Shown here piece after piece: positions 7,666-16,316 of a stretch of DNA of 64,000 bases. Position 1 is the first letter of the stretch. Each line of letters begins with the position of its first letter. The stretch spans positions 620,001 to 684,000 of the forward strand of contig NZ_JANIAC010000002.1 of assembly GCF_024723255.1 (NCBI RefSeq). The letters run 5' to 3'. The DNA is from Aestuariibaculum sp. M13. Lineage in GTDB: Bacteria; Bacteroidota; Bacteroidia; Flavobacteriales; Flavobacteriaceae. The notes beneath the pieces were generated by a model that was given only the letters and a program-made list of their open reading frames with translations, did not search any database and had not been told where the DNA came from. The position numbers and the translations under genes were made by a program.

Positions 7666-10600
7666 TTATTTTTTGTAATATTTACTGTATCCGCGGTAAG
7701 CAAAGAATCCTAAAACTGCTACAATTGCACAAGCAATGCCTATAAATTTCAAGCTTACAATCTGATCTCCGCTGGCGTAACTGTGTAATCCTGCTAAATA
7801 GAAATTCACCCCAAAATACGTCATCATAATGCTTGAAAACGCCACAATAGACATTAAGTTATAAAACCAGCGTCCGCGTAAGCCCGGTACCAAACGCATG
7901 TGAATAACAAAGGCATACACCATAATACTAATTAATGCCCAGGTTTCTTTAGGATCCCAGCCCCAGTAACGACCCCAACTTTCGTTAGCCCACATACCAC
8001 CTAAAAAGTTTCCTATAGTAAGCATGGTTAAACCAACAGTTAAAGCCATTTCGTTAATTATGGTAAGCTCCTGAATATTTAAATCTAGTTTCTTTCTATT
8101 CTTTTCGTTAGTAAAAATCATCAGTAATAACGACACCACCCCTAAAATCATTCCCAGTGTAAACGGACCGTAACTTGCCACGATAACCGCCACGTGAATC
8201 ATTAACCAATAACTATTTAATACGGGTTGAAGGTTAGCGATTGCAGGATCCATCCAGTTCCAGTGTGCTACCATTAAAATCATTGACGTTACAAAAGCGG
8301 TTGACGCCAAAGTTAAATCGCTTTTTCTTCCAAAAGCCAATCCGAAAAACATGGTTGCCCAAGCGACATAAATCATAGATTCGTAAGCATCACTCCAAGG
8401 TGCATGCCCCGAGATATACCAACGTGCAATTAATCCTGCGGTGTGCAGTAAAAACAGACCAAGAATAATGAATTTAAATACTGTTACCGATATATTTAAA
8501 GTCTTGTTTTTTTCTTTAAAAATCTGAATAATCAATAAGATAAACAGCAAAGACCCCGCATACATATACCAGCTAAACAGCTTTTTAAATACATCGTATT
8601 TATTGTATAATATTTCGGTTTTTATTTTTTTATCGCTTAGCATGACAGAACCTCCATACTGATGCTGTGTTTTCTTAAAGGCTTCTAATAATTTTGATGC
8701 TTCTGAAAAATCTCCGGATTGCTTTGACTGATTTAGCGTAAACAAATAGGCTCTGAAACCATTTCTAACAAAATTAGAATACAGTGAATCCTGAATTTTA
8801 TAGTTTCCGAATTTATAATCGTAAGCCGATACCCATTTATTATTTGCATCGTTTGGAATTGGGAAAATCTTTAATGAAGCTCCTTCTATAGTATTGAATA
8901 ATAAACGAACACGTTCGTCGGTTTCCTTAATTTTTTTCTGATACCCATTTGGTACAGCTACACTGTAAGCATCATCTAAATAAGGCTCTAATTTATAGGT
9001 TCCATCTTCATTTAAAAAATCGACTAAAGCAAAATGTTTCCCTTCCTTACTAACACCAATAATGCTTCGTAATGAATCGGTTTCCATGGGGCGTAAATAA
9101 ATAACAGGTACATTATACCATAGTGTCGGGCTTTCCTGAATAGATAAAAATACCTGGTTCGCATCAAAACCTTCATAAGTATCACTTTTACTCAATTTAC
9201 GCAACATTTCAGAAGCATACGTATTCACTGGCATCATACGTCCGCCAACATCCTGAATTACCAAATGTCCAAATTCATCGGCAACATCTTTTGGCGTTAT
9301 ATTGGCCGCTAAAATAGAATCTATTTGCGATTTAGAAGGTTTGGTATGATCATGACCATCGTGCTCTGAATGGGTTTGCGCAAACGTCGAAAGTCCAAAA
9401 AGCAATACAACAACACCTAGCATTTTTGCTTTTTTAGCTTTTACTTTTTCAAGCATTACTTTTAATTCTCCAAAACGCGACCCTTTAACAAATAATATGG
9501 CTAATAATCCTGCATATAATAAGAAATAGCCAATGTACGTTAGTAATGTTCCCCAGTAATCATGGTTTACAGAAAGTATGGTTCCTTTTTCATCGGGATC
9601 AAAACTCGATTGGAAGAAACGATATCCGCGGTGATCAAGAATGTTATTCATGAAAATTTTATAATCGAAATTTCCTTCCTGTTCATCAATAACTGTTACT
9701 TTACTTGAATACGCTGAGTTTACATTCGATCCCGGGAATTTTTCGGCTTCAAAATCATTCAATTTTATTGAAAACGGTAATTCCAAAACTTTAGACCCAT
9801 ATTTAAAAGCAAAATCAAGACCTCCAATTTTTATTTGCTTGAAAGCGTTATTCATCCCTTTTCCGCCTAACAAACCAACGCGTTTGGTTTCTCCGCCTGT
9901 TGTTACTTTTAAAACCACTCCATCAGAATCATTTTTCAGCATTTGCGATTTCTGAACAACATCGAATTCTCCTTTAATAACAGGCTTTGGAAATACCATT
10001 TGCATATCGCCAATCACATAACGTGAGCGCAACATTAATGGCTGCAGGCTGTCTTTTACCAATTTACCCTGAGCCATGGTTGCCATAACCATGTATTCGC
10101 CTTCAAACGGCGATTGTATATTTAATTTTCCGTCTTGGTAAGTAATATTAATGGCTCCCGGTGTTGGCTTATTTAAAGCAAACAGTACGCTGTGGATACT
10201 TTGAATTTCACCAACCTTTAAAAAGTGATTATGTGGCGCACCGCCTCCGGCTTCAACAATTTTTAAATATTCTTCGCCATCTTCAGTTGGTACAATATCT
10301 TCTTCGGCGCCTTTTACGAATTTCTCTAATTCGATAGTTACCGGTTGCTGGTCGTATCTGGTTTCTATTTTAAAATCATTGTCTAAACGACCCGAAAAAT
10401 CTACTTTATGCTCCAGAGGTAAACGTTGCGGTACACCATCAATTTCGTAATCTCCATCAATGTAAGTCGTGATGTATGTTTCTCTGGATAAGAATGCATT
10501 TTCTGTTTCGCCTTCTCGAATAGCCATCATCCCTTCAAAACTCACATAGCGCGTAATACCGGCACCAATAATGATAAAAATAAAGGCTAAATGCAGTAAT

Positions 10601-10848
10601 AAAGTGGCCCACTTTTCTTTTTTATGCAAACGATATCTGAAAATATTACCAAAAAAATTGATAACAAAAAGCACCATAATAGCCTCAAACCACCAGGTAT
10701 CATAAATTAAATTTCTGGTATATGCTGTTGGTGATGTATCTTGTCCGGCATCTAAAAACGTACCTGTTGCCATAGCTGCGGCAAAAGCGATAAATAAAAC
10801 AGATGTTAGGCGTGTTGAAAAAAGAATTTTGGAGAGTTTATTTTGCAT
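7666..10848 (-). CDS. Fused cytochrome c biogenesis protein CcsBA (ResB-CcsA fusion)
   Basis: System II heme exporter and ligase of 1060 residues that passes heme across the inner membrane and attaches it to CXXCH motifs of c-type cytochromes. Residues about 1-440 are the CcsB/ResB part: TM segments near 15, 55 and 85, a large periplasmic domain, and a fourth TM near 440. Residues about 500-770 are a periplasmic stretch. Residues about 770-1055 are the CcsA part, with the tryptophan-rich WGWDPKETWALI heme-handling motif and conserved His residues in the TM segments (TAGLIARWYISGHAPW, HVAVIVASYGP). Fusion of both halves is usual in Bacteroidota. It implies that the cell makes c-type cytochromes. 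An internal segment after TM4 resembles a signal sequence (LFGLSTFAQTHSEHDGHDH), as in related fusions. Confidence 0.92.
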   Translation of the reverse strand: MQNKLSKILFSTRLTSVLFIAFAAAMATGTFLDAGQDTSPTAYTRNLIYDTWWFEAIMVLFVINFFGNIFRYRLHKKEKWATLLLHLAFIFIIIGAGITRYVSFEGMMAIREGETENAFLSRETYITTYIDGDYEIDGVPQRLPLEHKVDFSGRLDNDFKIETRYDQQPVTIELEKFVKGAEEDIVPTEDGEEYLKIVEAGGGAPHNHFLKVGEIQSIHSVLFALNKPTPGAINITYQDGKLNIQSPFEGEYMVMATMAQGKLVKDSLQPLMLRSRYVIGDMQMVFPKPVIKGEFDVVQKSQMLKNDSDGVVLKVTTGGETKRVGLLGGKGMNNAFKQIKIGGLDFAFKYGSKVLELPFSIKLNDFEAEKFPGSNVNSAYSSKVTVIDEQEGNFDYKIFMNNILDHRGYRFFQSSFDPDEKGTILSVNHDYWGTLLTYIGYFLLYAGLLAILFVKGSRFGELKVMLEKVKAKKAKMLGVVVLLFGLSTFAQTHSEHDGHDHTKPSKSQIDSILAANITPKDVADEFGHLVIQDVGGRMMPVNTYASEMLRKLSKSDTYEGFDANQVFLSIQESPTLWYNVPVIYLRPMETDSLRSIIGVSKEGKHFALVDFLNEDGTYKLEPYLDDAYSVAVPNGYQKKIKETDERVRLLFNTIEGASLKIFPIPNDANNKWVSAYDYKFGNYKIQDSLYSNFVRNGFRAYLFTLNQSKQSGDFSEASKLLEAFKKTQHQYGGSVMLSDKKIKTEILYNKYDVFKKLFSWYMYAGSLLFILLIIQIFKEKNKTLNISVTVFKFIILGLFLLHTAGLIARWYISGHAPWSDAYESMIYVAWATMFFGLAFGRKSDLTLASTAFVTSMILMVAHWNWMDPAIANLQPVLNSYWLMIHVAVIVASYGPFTLGMILGVVSLLLMIFTNEKNRKKLDLNIQELTIINEMALTVGLTMLTIGNFLGGMWANESWGRYWGWDPKETWALISIMVYAFVIHMRLVPGLRGRWFYNLMSIVAFSSIMMTYFGVNFYLAGLHSYASGDQIVSLKFIGIACAIVAVLGFFAYRGYSKYYKK

Positions 10849-10874
10849 AATTGGTACCCTTTTTTGAGGTCGTG

Positions 10875-10882
10875 CAAATTTA
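10875..10882 (-). promoter_or_regulatory. Possible -7 element of ccsBA
   Basis: On the minus strand this reads TAAATTTG, a perfect match to TAnnTTTG, and it ends 26 bases before the ccsBA ATG at 10848. The -33 region is only a run of T (complement of 10900-10903), so the call rests on the -7 element alone. Confidence 0.4.
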
Positions 10883-10980
10883 AGTATTTCAATTAACTTA
10901 AAATTGTTAAAATTGGAAAGAATTGTTAATCAAATCCTAATGTTTAAAAGGCAACTTAATTTATAATTTAAGATGAAAGA

Positions 10981-11373
10981 TCACTCACATTGGCGTGCTT
11001 TAAAAATTTCCATGTAAAGAAACGTTCCCATTTTTCTGGCACGTCGTTTAGCATTTCCAGCATAATCACCTTGAAAAAGTTCATCGATGGTTTGAAACCA
11101 AAGATTTAACCATAGTCCGAAATGTACATCGGTAATCGAATGATTATTCTCCTGATCAACTTTTACGTGTACCTCTAACGGATTACCTAAATATTTAGTC
11201 TTTAAGAACAAACTCGATTCCCAAAAGGTTGTTAGCTTTTCAATATGTGCATCCCAATCGGTAATAACGTTATTAAAAAAGGGGCCTAAAACCGAATCCT
11301 TTCTAACTTTAGTATAGAACGAAGACACCAATAAATAAACATCTTCACGGGTAGTGATATCTTTTTTAGTCAT
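10981..11373 (-). CDS. Group III truncated hemoglobin
   Basis: Small heme protein (130 residues from ATG 11373) of the 2-on-2 globin fold, group III. The group is linked to O2, NO or peroxide chemistry, without an agreed role. DVYLLVSSFYTKVRKDSVLGPFFN gives helices A-B with the conserved Phe-Tyr (B9/B10 region), and FWESSLF is the typical CD/E region. HFGLWLNLWFQTIDELF contains the proximal His (F8) and the Trp typical of group III. A longer frame from a TTG at 11382 exists, but that codon lies inside the -7 element (11380-11387), so ATG 11373 is preferred. It is divergent from the DUF2520 gene across a 59-base gap. Confidence 0.88.
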   Translation of the reverse strand: MTKKDITTREDVYLLVSSFYTKVRKDSVLGPFFNNVITDWDAHIEKLTTFWESSLFLKTKYLGNPLEVHVKVDQENNHSITDVHFGLWLNLWFQTIDELFQGDYAGNAKRRARKMGTFLYMEIFKARQCE

Positions 11374-11379
11374 AGAAAA

Positions 11380-11387
11380 CAAAGATA
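11380..11387 (-). promoter_or_regulatory. -7 element of the truncated hemoglobin gene, leaderless arrangement
   Basis: The minus strand reads TATCTTTG, a perfect TAnnTTTG, with only six bases between it and the ATG at 11373. A start site five to seven bases downstream would make the mRNA leaderless. The -33 box is not clear. Confidence 0.5.
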
Positions 11388-11420
11388 TGGCTTTGGGTTT
11401 TTATATCGCGCAATATTCTC

Positions 11421-11428
11421 TATTTTTG
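11421..11428 (+). promoter_or_regulatory. -7 element of the DUF2520 gene, leaderless arrangement
   Basis: TATTTTTG is a perfect TAnnTTTG and ends four bases before the ATG at 11433. TTTT at 11398-11401 lies 19 bases upstream as a possible -33 box. Transcription would begin at or next to the start codon. Confidence 0.5.
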
Positions 11429-11432
11429 CCAT

Positions 11433-12200
11433 ATGATTTCAGTAGTAATTCTTGGTGCTGGCAATGTGGCCACACATTTATACAAAGCCTTTAAAACAAC
11501 CGGTGACGTTAAGGTTACACAATGGTATAATCGTAATATAGAAGCTATTAATGCGTATAAAAATGAGGTTTCTATTACCGATGATTTATCGCAACTTGTA
11601 GAAGCCGATGTGTATATTATTTCAGTTAGTGACGACGCTGTAAAAGGATTGACAAAAAAATTGCCTTTTGAAAACCGATTAGTTGTTCACACTTCGGGAA
11701 CGGTTAAAATTAGTGACATCGATAAAAAAAATCGTCAGGGTGTTTTTTACCCATTACAAAGTTTTAGCAAATCGGCTAAAATGGATTTTGCTAATGTACC
11801 TTTCTGTATCGAAGCTATTAAAAGTGAAGATTATCACTTATTGAAAGATATAGCCATTGCCTTAGGAAGTCCTTCTAAAAAAGTAAACAGCGATCAGCGT
11901 AAAGTGTTACATTTAGCCGCTGTATTTGTAAATAACTTTACGAATCAGTTGTACCGGGTAGCTCATGAAATTACAGAAAGTGAAGGTGCCGAATTCGAAA
12001 TGTTAAAACCTCTTATTTTAGAAACTGCTAAAAAGGTACAGGATTTATCACCATATGTGGCGCAAACCGGTCCGGCAAAACGCAACGACAAAAAAACATT
12101 AAACAAACACGCAAAACTTTTAACTAATCCGCATCATAAAGACATTTATGATTTGCTGACAAAATCAATTCAACATACCCATGGAAGAAAAAAGCTATAA
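11433..12200 (+). CDS. Rossmann-fold DUF2520 oxidoreductase-like protein
   Basis: A 255-residue protein with an N-terminal NADP-binding fold (VVILGAGNVATHLYKAF, residues 4-20, glycine-rich loop GAGNVA) and a C-terminal helical DUF2520 domain (about 125-250), which resembles the dimerising domain of ketopantoate reductase and 3-hydroxyacid dehydrogenases. FYPLQSFSKS and VNNFTNQLY are typical of this group. The substrate is unknown. Its end overlaps the next gene by 20 bases, so the two are translationally coupled. It heads a five-gene run (11433-14543) with a KdsC-like phosphatase, a small membrane protein, UbiA and Maf. An upstream start is not possible because the promoter lies directly before the ATG. 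Confidence 0.85.
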   Translation: MISVVILGAGNVATHLYKAFKTTGDVKVTQWYNRNIEAINAYKNEVSITDDLSQLVEADVYIISVSDDAVKGLTKKLPFENRLVVHTSGTVKISDIDKKNRQGVFYPLQSFSKSAKMDFANVPFCIEAIKSEDYHLLKDIAIALGSPSKKVNSDQRKVLHLAAVFVNNFTNQLYRVAHEITESEGAEFEMLKPLILETAKKVQDLSPYVAQTGPAKRNDKKTLNKHAKLLTNPHHKDIYDLLTKSIQHTHGRKKL

Positions 12201-12690
12201 AGAGTATTTACAACACATAACAACCTTTATTTTTGACGTTGACGGTGTTTTAACCGATGGTTCTTTAAATGTGACCACAACAGGTGAATTATTAAGAACC
12301 ATGAATGTTCGAGATGGTTTTGCTCTTAAATTTGCTGTAAATGCTGGTTACAACGTAGCTATTATTTCCGCTGGACAAAACGAAGGTGTAAAAGTTAGAT
12401 TAGAAGCTTTAGGTGTTAACCCAGTATTTTTGAATGCCAGCAATAAAGCCGAAAAATTTACAAACTACACTCAGGAAAACAACATAAAACCTGAAAATGT
12501 ACTTTATATGGGCGATGACATTCCTGATTACGCTGTAATGCAATTGGTTGGTTTGCCTACTTGTCCACAAGATGCTGTTCCCGAAATAAAAAGCGTTTCA
12601 AAATATATTTCTCACAAAAAGGGTGGCGAAGGCGCTGTTCGTGATGTTATCGAACAAGTACTTAAAGTTCAAGGAAAATGGGTATTTTAA
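12181..12690 (+). CDS. kdsC: KdsC-like 3-deoxy-manno-octulosonate-8-phosphate phosphatase (HAD type C0)
   Basis: Hydrolyses KDO 8-phosphate to KDO for the lipopolysaccharide inner core. The 169-residue protein is a capless HAD: motif I FIFDVDGVLTDGSL with Asp19 and Asp21, then MNVRDGFALKFAVNAGY and the Ser of IISAGQNEGV, Lys in NASNKAEKF, and motif IV YMGDDIPDYAVM. The VDGVLTDG plus RDGFALK pattern is the KdsC/YrbI signature. The same family includes sialic-acid phosphatases, so the exact sugar is inferred. It overlaps the DUF2520 gene by 20 bases. Confidence 0.88.
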   Translation: MEEKSYKEYLQHITTFIFDVDGVLTDGSLNVTTTGELLRTMNVRDGFALKFAVNAGYNVAIISAGQNEGVKVRLEALGVNPVFLNASNKAEKFTNYTQENNIKPENVLYMGDDIPDYAVMQLVGLPTCPQDAVPEIKSVSKYISHKKGGEGAVRDVIEQVLKVQGKWVF

Positions 12691-12710
12691 CGGCTTAAAT
12701 AATTTAAGTT

Positions 12711-13028
12711 TTGAAAAGAATAAGCAGACGGATTGCCAATAATTTTGGTTACATAGGTTTTGGTAATAGCCAAAACGTATTTAATCAGAAATCGGCAATC
12801 CCGTTTTCTACGTTAAAAGATAAACTTCACAGCACATCACACGACCATCACCAACTTGATTTTCTACATCACAGTCTTACCAAAGCAGAAAAGGAAAACA
12901 TAAAACAAAAAATCAGAAGAGAAAGTAAAGAACAAAATCAAAAAATCTTTACTGTTTTTATTGTGCTTTTTATAGGTGTGCTATACTTTATAAAGACACT
13001 TATAGATAGTTTAATGGCTAACATTTAA
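12711..13028 (+). CDS. Small C-terminally anchored membrane protein of unknown function
   Basis: A 105-residue frame read from a TTG at 12711, since no ATG lies in a usable position. The N-terminal two-thirds are basic and soluble (KRISRRIANNFGYIGFGNSQ). A His-rich patch STSHDHHQLDFLHH (about 42-55) and a charged helix EKENIKQKIRRESKEQNQK follow. One membrane segment FTVFIVLFIGVLYFIKTLI (about 80-98) sits near the C-terminus. I do not recognise the family. The position 20 bases after kdsC and seven before ubiA makes it part of that transcript. Confidence 0.6.
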   Translation: MKRISRRIANNFGYIGFGNSQNVFNQKSAIPFSTLKDKLHSTSHDHHQLDFLHHSLTKAEKENIKQKIRRESKEQNQKIFTVFIVLFIGVLYFIKTLIDSLMANI

Positions 13029-13035
13029 TTTCCCC

Positions 13036-13950
13036 TTGAAGTTTTTAAACCTAATTCGCTGGAAAAACCTACTCATGATTGCCTTTGTGCAATTACTTAT
13101 TAAATATGCACTTTTAGAACCATATGGTGCTTCAACAAGATTAGATAGTTTTGGAATTTTCATTCTAATAGTGGCAACTATTTGTATTGCAGCGGCAGGT
13201 AATATAATAAATGATATTTGTGACATTCATACAGATTTCATCAACAAACCTGATAAACTCATTGTAAGCAAAAGCATTTCTGAGCAGACCGCTTACAACT
13301 TATTCATTGCTTTCAATGTTATTGGAGTTGGATTGGGCTACTACATGTCATACAGTATAGGCAAAAGTGGTTTCTTTGCCATTTTCGTTGTTATCTCGGC
13401 GTTGCTTTATATTTATTCAACTTACCTGAAACAACTGTTTTTAATAGGTAATATTGTCGTTTCAATTTTGGTTGCTTGCAGTATTTTGATCGTTGGTCTG
13501 TTTGATATTCTGCCCGAAATAACAGAATTAAACAGGCAAACGCAATTGTTCTTTTTTAAAATTATTTTCAACTATGCCGTTTTTGCATTCAGCATAAATC
13601 TACTTCGTGAAATAGTAAAAGATTTAGAAGATATTGATGGAGATAAAAAAACGGGAATGCACACATTACCCATTGTTTTAGGAGAAAAATTAACCAAAAA
13701 CATTTTGTTCACTTTAAGCCTTCTAACGGCCACAACTCTGTTTATTTATGTTTTCAATAGTTTATATAAAAACATCATAGTCAGCCTGTATTTTATCACG
13801 TTAATTATCGGTCCTGTAATTTTCACCTCCATTAAAATCTTTAGTGCAAAAGATAAAACCACTTATGGTCAAGTGAGTAACCTTTTTAAAATAATTATGC
13901 TTTTCGGAATGCTTTCACTACTTTTATACAAGTATATTTTACTTAAATAA
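13036..13950 (+). CDS. UbiA-family prenyltransferase
   Basis: Polytopic membrane enzyme (304 residues, about eight TM segments) that transfers a polyprenyl chain to an acceptor. The first Asp-rich motif is NDICDIHTDFINKPDK (about 56-71) and the second is DLEDIDGDKKTGMHTLP (about 196-212); both bind the Mg-diphosphate. The sequence type is closest to the geranylgeranylglycerol-phosphate geranylgeranyltransferase-like members common in Flavobacteriia, whose acceptor is unsettled. The frame starts at TTG 13036 (MKFLNLIRWKNLLMIAFVQ). The first ATG lies 13 codons later within that conserved N-terminus, so TTG is preferred. Its last base is shared with the next gene's ATG. Confidence 0.85.
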   Translation: MKFLNLIRWKNLLMIAFVQLLIKYALLEPYGASTRLDSFGIFILIVATICIAAAGNIINDICDIHTDFINKPDKLIVSKSISEQTAYNLFIAFNVIGVGLGYYMSYSIGKSGFFAIFVVISALLYIYSTYLKQLFLIGNIVVSILVACSILIVGLFDILPEITELNRQTQLFFFKIIFNYAVFAFSINLLREIVKDLEDIDGDKKTGMHTLPIVLGEKLTKNILFTLSLLTATTLFIYVFNSLYKNIIVSLYFITLIIGPVIFTSIKIFSAKDKTTYGQVSNLFKIIMLFGMLSLLLYKYILLK

Positions 13951-14543
13951 TGCTTAACGAAAAACTAAAAAATCACCATATTATATTAGCCTCAGGTTCA
14001 CCAAGACGACAGGATTTTTTTAAAAATCTGGGCTTAGATTTTGAAATTAGATTAAAACCGGTAAAAGAAGACTATCCTTCTCGCCTTACCCATTTTGAAA
14101 TCAGTAATTACCTGGCACAGTTAAAAGCGCTACCGTTTAAAAATGAATTAAAACCTAACGATATACTAATTACCAGCGACACCATAGTTTGGCATGACAA
14201 CAAAGCTTTAGGGAAACCTGAAGATGAAAATGAAGCTTTTAGCATACTAAAATCGCTGAGTGATAAAACCCATCAGGTGATTACATCGGTTTGTTTTACA
14301 ACTACAAGTTTTGAAAAAACCTTATACAGTATTACCGACGTCACTTTTAAGGCATTAACCGACGAAGAAATCTGGTATTATATCAACACCTGTAAGCCTT
14401 TTGACAAAGCTGGTGCTTATGGCATTCAGGAATGGATTGGTCAAATTGGCGTTACCGAAATTAAAGGCTCATACTTTAATGTTATGGGCTTACCAACACA
14501 CTTAGTTTATAAGACATTAAACAGTATTGCCGAAACTTTTTAA
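13950..14543 (+). CDS. maf: Maf-family nucleotide pyrophosphatase
   Basis: Hydrolyses non-canonical or modified nucleoside triphosphates (dTTP/UTP type) and is linked to septum-arrest phenotypes in other bacteria. The 197 residues carry the Maf signature ASGSPRRQDFFKNLG (14-28), then ITSDTIVWHDNKALGKP with the catalytic Asp, and KAGAYGIQEWIG (about 151-162). The start codon overlaps the stop of the UbiA gene by one base, so it is the last gene of the 11433-14543 run. Confidence 0.92.
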   Translation: MLNEKLKNHHIILASGSPRRQDFFKNLGLDFEIRLKPVKEDYPSRLTHFEISNYLAQLKALPFKNELKPNDILITSDTIVWHDNKALGKPEDENEAFSILKSLSDKTHQVITSVCFTTTSFEKTLYSITDVTFKALTDEEIWYYINTCKPFDKAGAYGIQEWIGQIGVTEIKGSYFNVMGLPTHLVYKTLNSIAETF

Positions 14544-14599
14544 TCTTACTTTAATTCGATTAAAATTGAGGCTCATGTTTAATTTTAAAAATTAATATT

Positions 14600-15139
14600 A
14601 TGGTTTTAGACATTTTACAAGACAACAAAAAAGAAATTATATTTTCTACTATTGTCCTCGTTATACTTCTTATTATCTATTACACTTTAAATTTTGCAGT
14701 GACTAAAATTGCAAAAAAAAGCGGTTTTAACGATGCTCGTATCCGACTGGTTCGGCGCTATATTCACGTTACCTTATTCTTTACCGGACTCATTACATTG
14801 GCTTATATTTTTGGCACAGATTTTAAAGATTTAGCCGTTATTTTTTCATCGGTTTTTGCTGTTATTGGTGTTGGTTTCGTTGCCGTTTGGTCTATTTTAA
14901 GCAACATCACTTCAGGAGTTATTATGTTTTTTAACTTTCCGCATAAAGTGGGCGATAAAATAAAAATTCACGACAGCGATTTTCCTATTGTTGGCATTAT
15001 TGAAGATATTGCCGCTTTTCATCTTCATTTAAGATTAGATAATGGTGATTTGGTAACCTACCCTAATAACTTAATGTTACAAAGAGCAGTAACATTAATC
15101 AAAAAAGACGCTATTGAGGATGATGCCGATGCTGTTTAA
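14600..15139 (+). CDS. Small MscS-type mechanosensitive channel
   Basis: A 179-residue inner-membrane protein of the MscS superfamily, about 100 residues shorter than E. coli MscS. TM segments are at about 15-33, 54-74 and 76-107. The last contains the Gly/Ala-rich pore helix (VFAVIGVGFVAVWSILSNIT), followed by the signature MFFNFPHKVGDKIKIHD and the beta-domain (about 115-165). It lacks the long C-terminal alpha/beta domain. Together with mscL at 7116 it gives the cell two osmotic valves in this window. CorA follows in the same direction after 20 bases. Confidence 0.85.
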   Translation: MVLDILQDNKKEIIFSTIVLVILLIIYYTLNFAVTKIAKKSGFNDARIRLVRRYIHVTLFFTGLITLAYIFGTDFKDLAVIFSSVFAVIGVGFVAVWSILSNITSGVIMFFNFPHKVGDKIKIHDSDFPIVGIIEDIAAFHLHLRLDNGDLVTYPNNLMLQRAVTLIKKDAIEDDADAV

Positions 15140-15159
15140 ATATTCTATATATTTATAAC

Positions 15160-16227
15160 ATGGCTAAGAAAAGAACAAAAAAACAAAACAAAAAATCGGG
15201 TCTTGCTCCTGGAAGTGTTATTTACACCGGAGATAAATCCGATAAAAATCTGTTTATTGAAGTCTTCGATTACAATAAAGAGCAGTGTATTGAAAAGGAA
15301 TTACACAGCATTGAAGAAGCTTTCGATTTTAAACTTACCGACTGTGTTTCGTGGATTAACATTAACGGTTTAAACCATGTTGATTCAATTGAAAAGCTTG
15401 GAAACCACTTTAGCTTACATCCTTTAGTAATTGAGGATTTGGTAAGCATTTCTCAAAGGCCTAAAATTGATGAATATGAAGATTATTTATTTGTTGTCCT
15501 TAAAATGCTTCATCTTGATGCCGAAGAAAAACTAAATTACGAGCAGGTCAGTTTTATTTTGGGGCCTAATTATGTGTTATCATTTCAGGAATCTGAAGGC
15601 GATGTTTTTGGTTCGGTAAGAGAACGAATCCGCCAAGGTAAAGGCCGCGTAAGAACCATGCAATCAGACTATCTGCTTTATATTCTTATGGATGCTATTG
15701 TCGATGAATATTTTAGCGTTATTGAAACTTTAGGAGATAAAATTGAAGATTTAGAAGCCGATATTTTTGAAGGAACCATAGATGAATCTGCAACAAAAAA
15801 CATTCAGGAGCTAAAGAAAGAAGTTCTTAAAGTTAGACGTTCCATTTTCCCTCTTCGTGAAGTAATTAATCGTATTGAAAAACATGAGAGTGACCTCATT
15901 CAACAACGAACAAAAACCTATTACCGAGATATTTACGATCACCTCATTCAAGTGACTGAAAATATAGATATTTACCGAGAAATGATCTGGAGTTTAATGG
16001 ATATGTACATGACAACCATTAGCAACAAGATGAACGAAGTCATGAAAGTACTTACCATTATGGCTTCTATTTTTATTCCGTTAACCTTTATTGCCGGTAT
16101 TTATGGTATGAATTTCGAGTACATCCCTGAACTGCATTATAAGTATTCTTACTTTATTTTGTGGGGGGTTATGATTGTCCTTTTTATAGCCATGCTTATT
16201 TATTTCAAACGTCGAAAATGGCTTTAA
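15160..16227 (+). CDS. corA: CorA magnesium/cobalt transporter
   Basis: Pentameric divalent cation channel in the inner membrane (355 residues). It has a large N-terminal cytoplasmic funnel domain and two C-terminal TM helices (about 291-311 and 325-347). The selectivity signature YGMNFEYIPEL follows TM1, and the C-terminus is the usual basic tail KRRKWL. The N-terminal 15 residues are Lys-rich (MAKKRTKKQNKKSG). The length and motifs are those of ordinary CorA. It is co-directional with the MscS-type gene 20 bases upstream. Confidence 0.95.
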   Translation: MAKKRTKKQNKKSGLAPGSVIYTGDKSDKNLFIEVFDYNKEQCIEKELHSIEEAFDFKLTDCVSWININGLNHVDSIEKLGNHFSLHPLVIEDLVSISQRPKIDEYEDYLFVVLKMLHLDAEEKLNYEQVSFILGPNYVLSFQESEGDVFGSVRERIRQGKGRVRTMQSDYLLYILMDAIVDEYFSVIETLGDKIEDLEADIFEGTIDESATKNIQELKKEVLKVRRSIFPLREVINRIEKHESDLIQQRTKTYYRDIYDHLIQVTENIDIYREMIWSLMDMYMTTISNKMNEVMKVLTIMASIFIPLTFIAGIYGMNFEYIPELHYKYSYFILWGVMIVLFIAMLIYFKRRKWL

Positions 16228-16263
16228 ACCTTAGTATTTTAACGTTAAAGAAATTCTAAACCC

Positions 16264-16295
16264 TTCGATTACCGCTATTAACTTTGGTATATTTG
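16264..16295 (+). promoter_or_regulatory. Promoter of the PIG-L/symporter operon
   Basis: TATATTTG at 16288-16295 matches TAnnTTTG exactly and is preceded, with a 20-base spacer, by TTCG at 16264-16267 as a one-mismatch -33 box. The ATG at 16317 is 22 bases downstream. This also argues against a longer reading of the gene from a TTG at 16284, which would lie inside the promoter. Confidence 0.55.
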
Positions 16296-16316
16296 GATTT
16301 AGCTAACAACTCAACT

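Noticed and set aside
11374-11382. Hemoglobin start at TTG 11382
   Set aside because: The codon overlaps the -7 element, and ATG 11373 gives the usual N-terminus.
16284-16316. Longer N-terminus of the PIG-L protein from a TTG
   Set aside because: The extension lies inside a TAnnTTTG promoter and would place residues ahead of a normal signal peptide.
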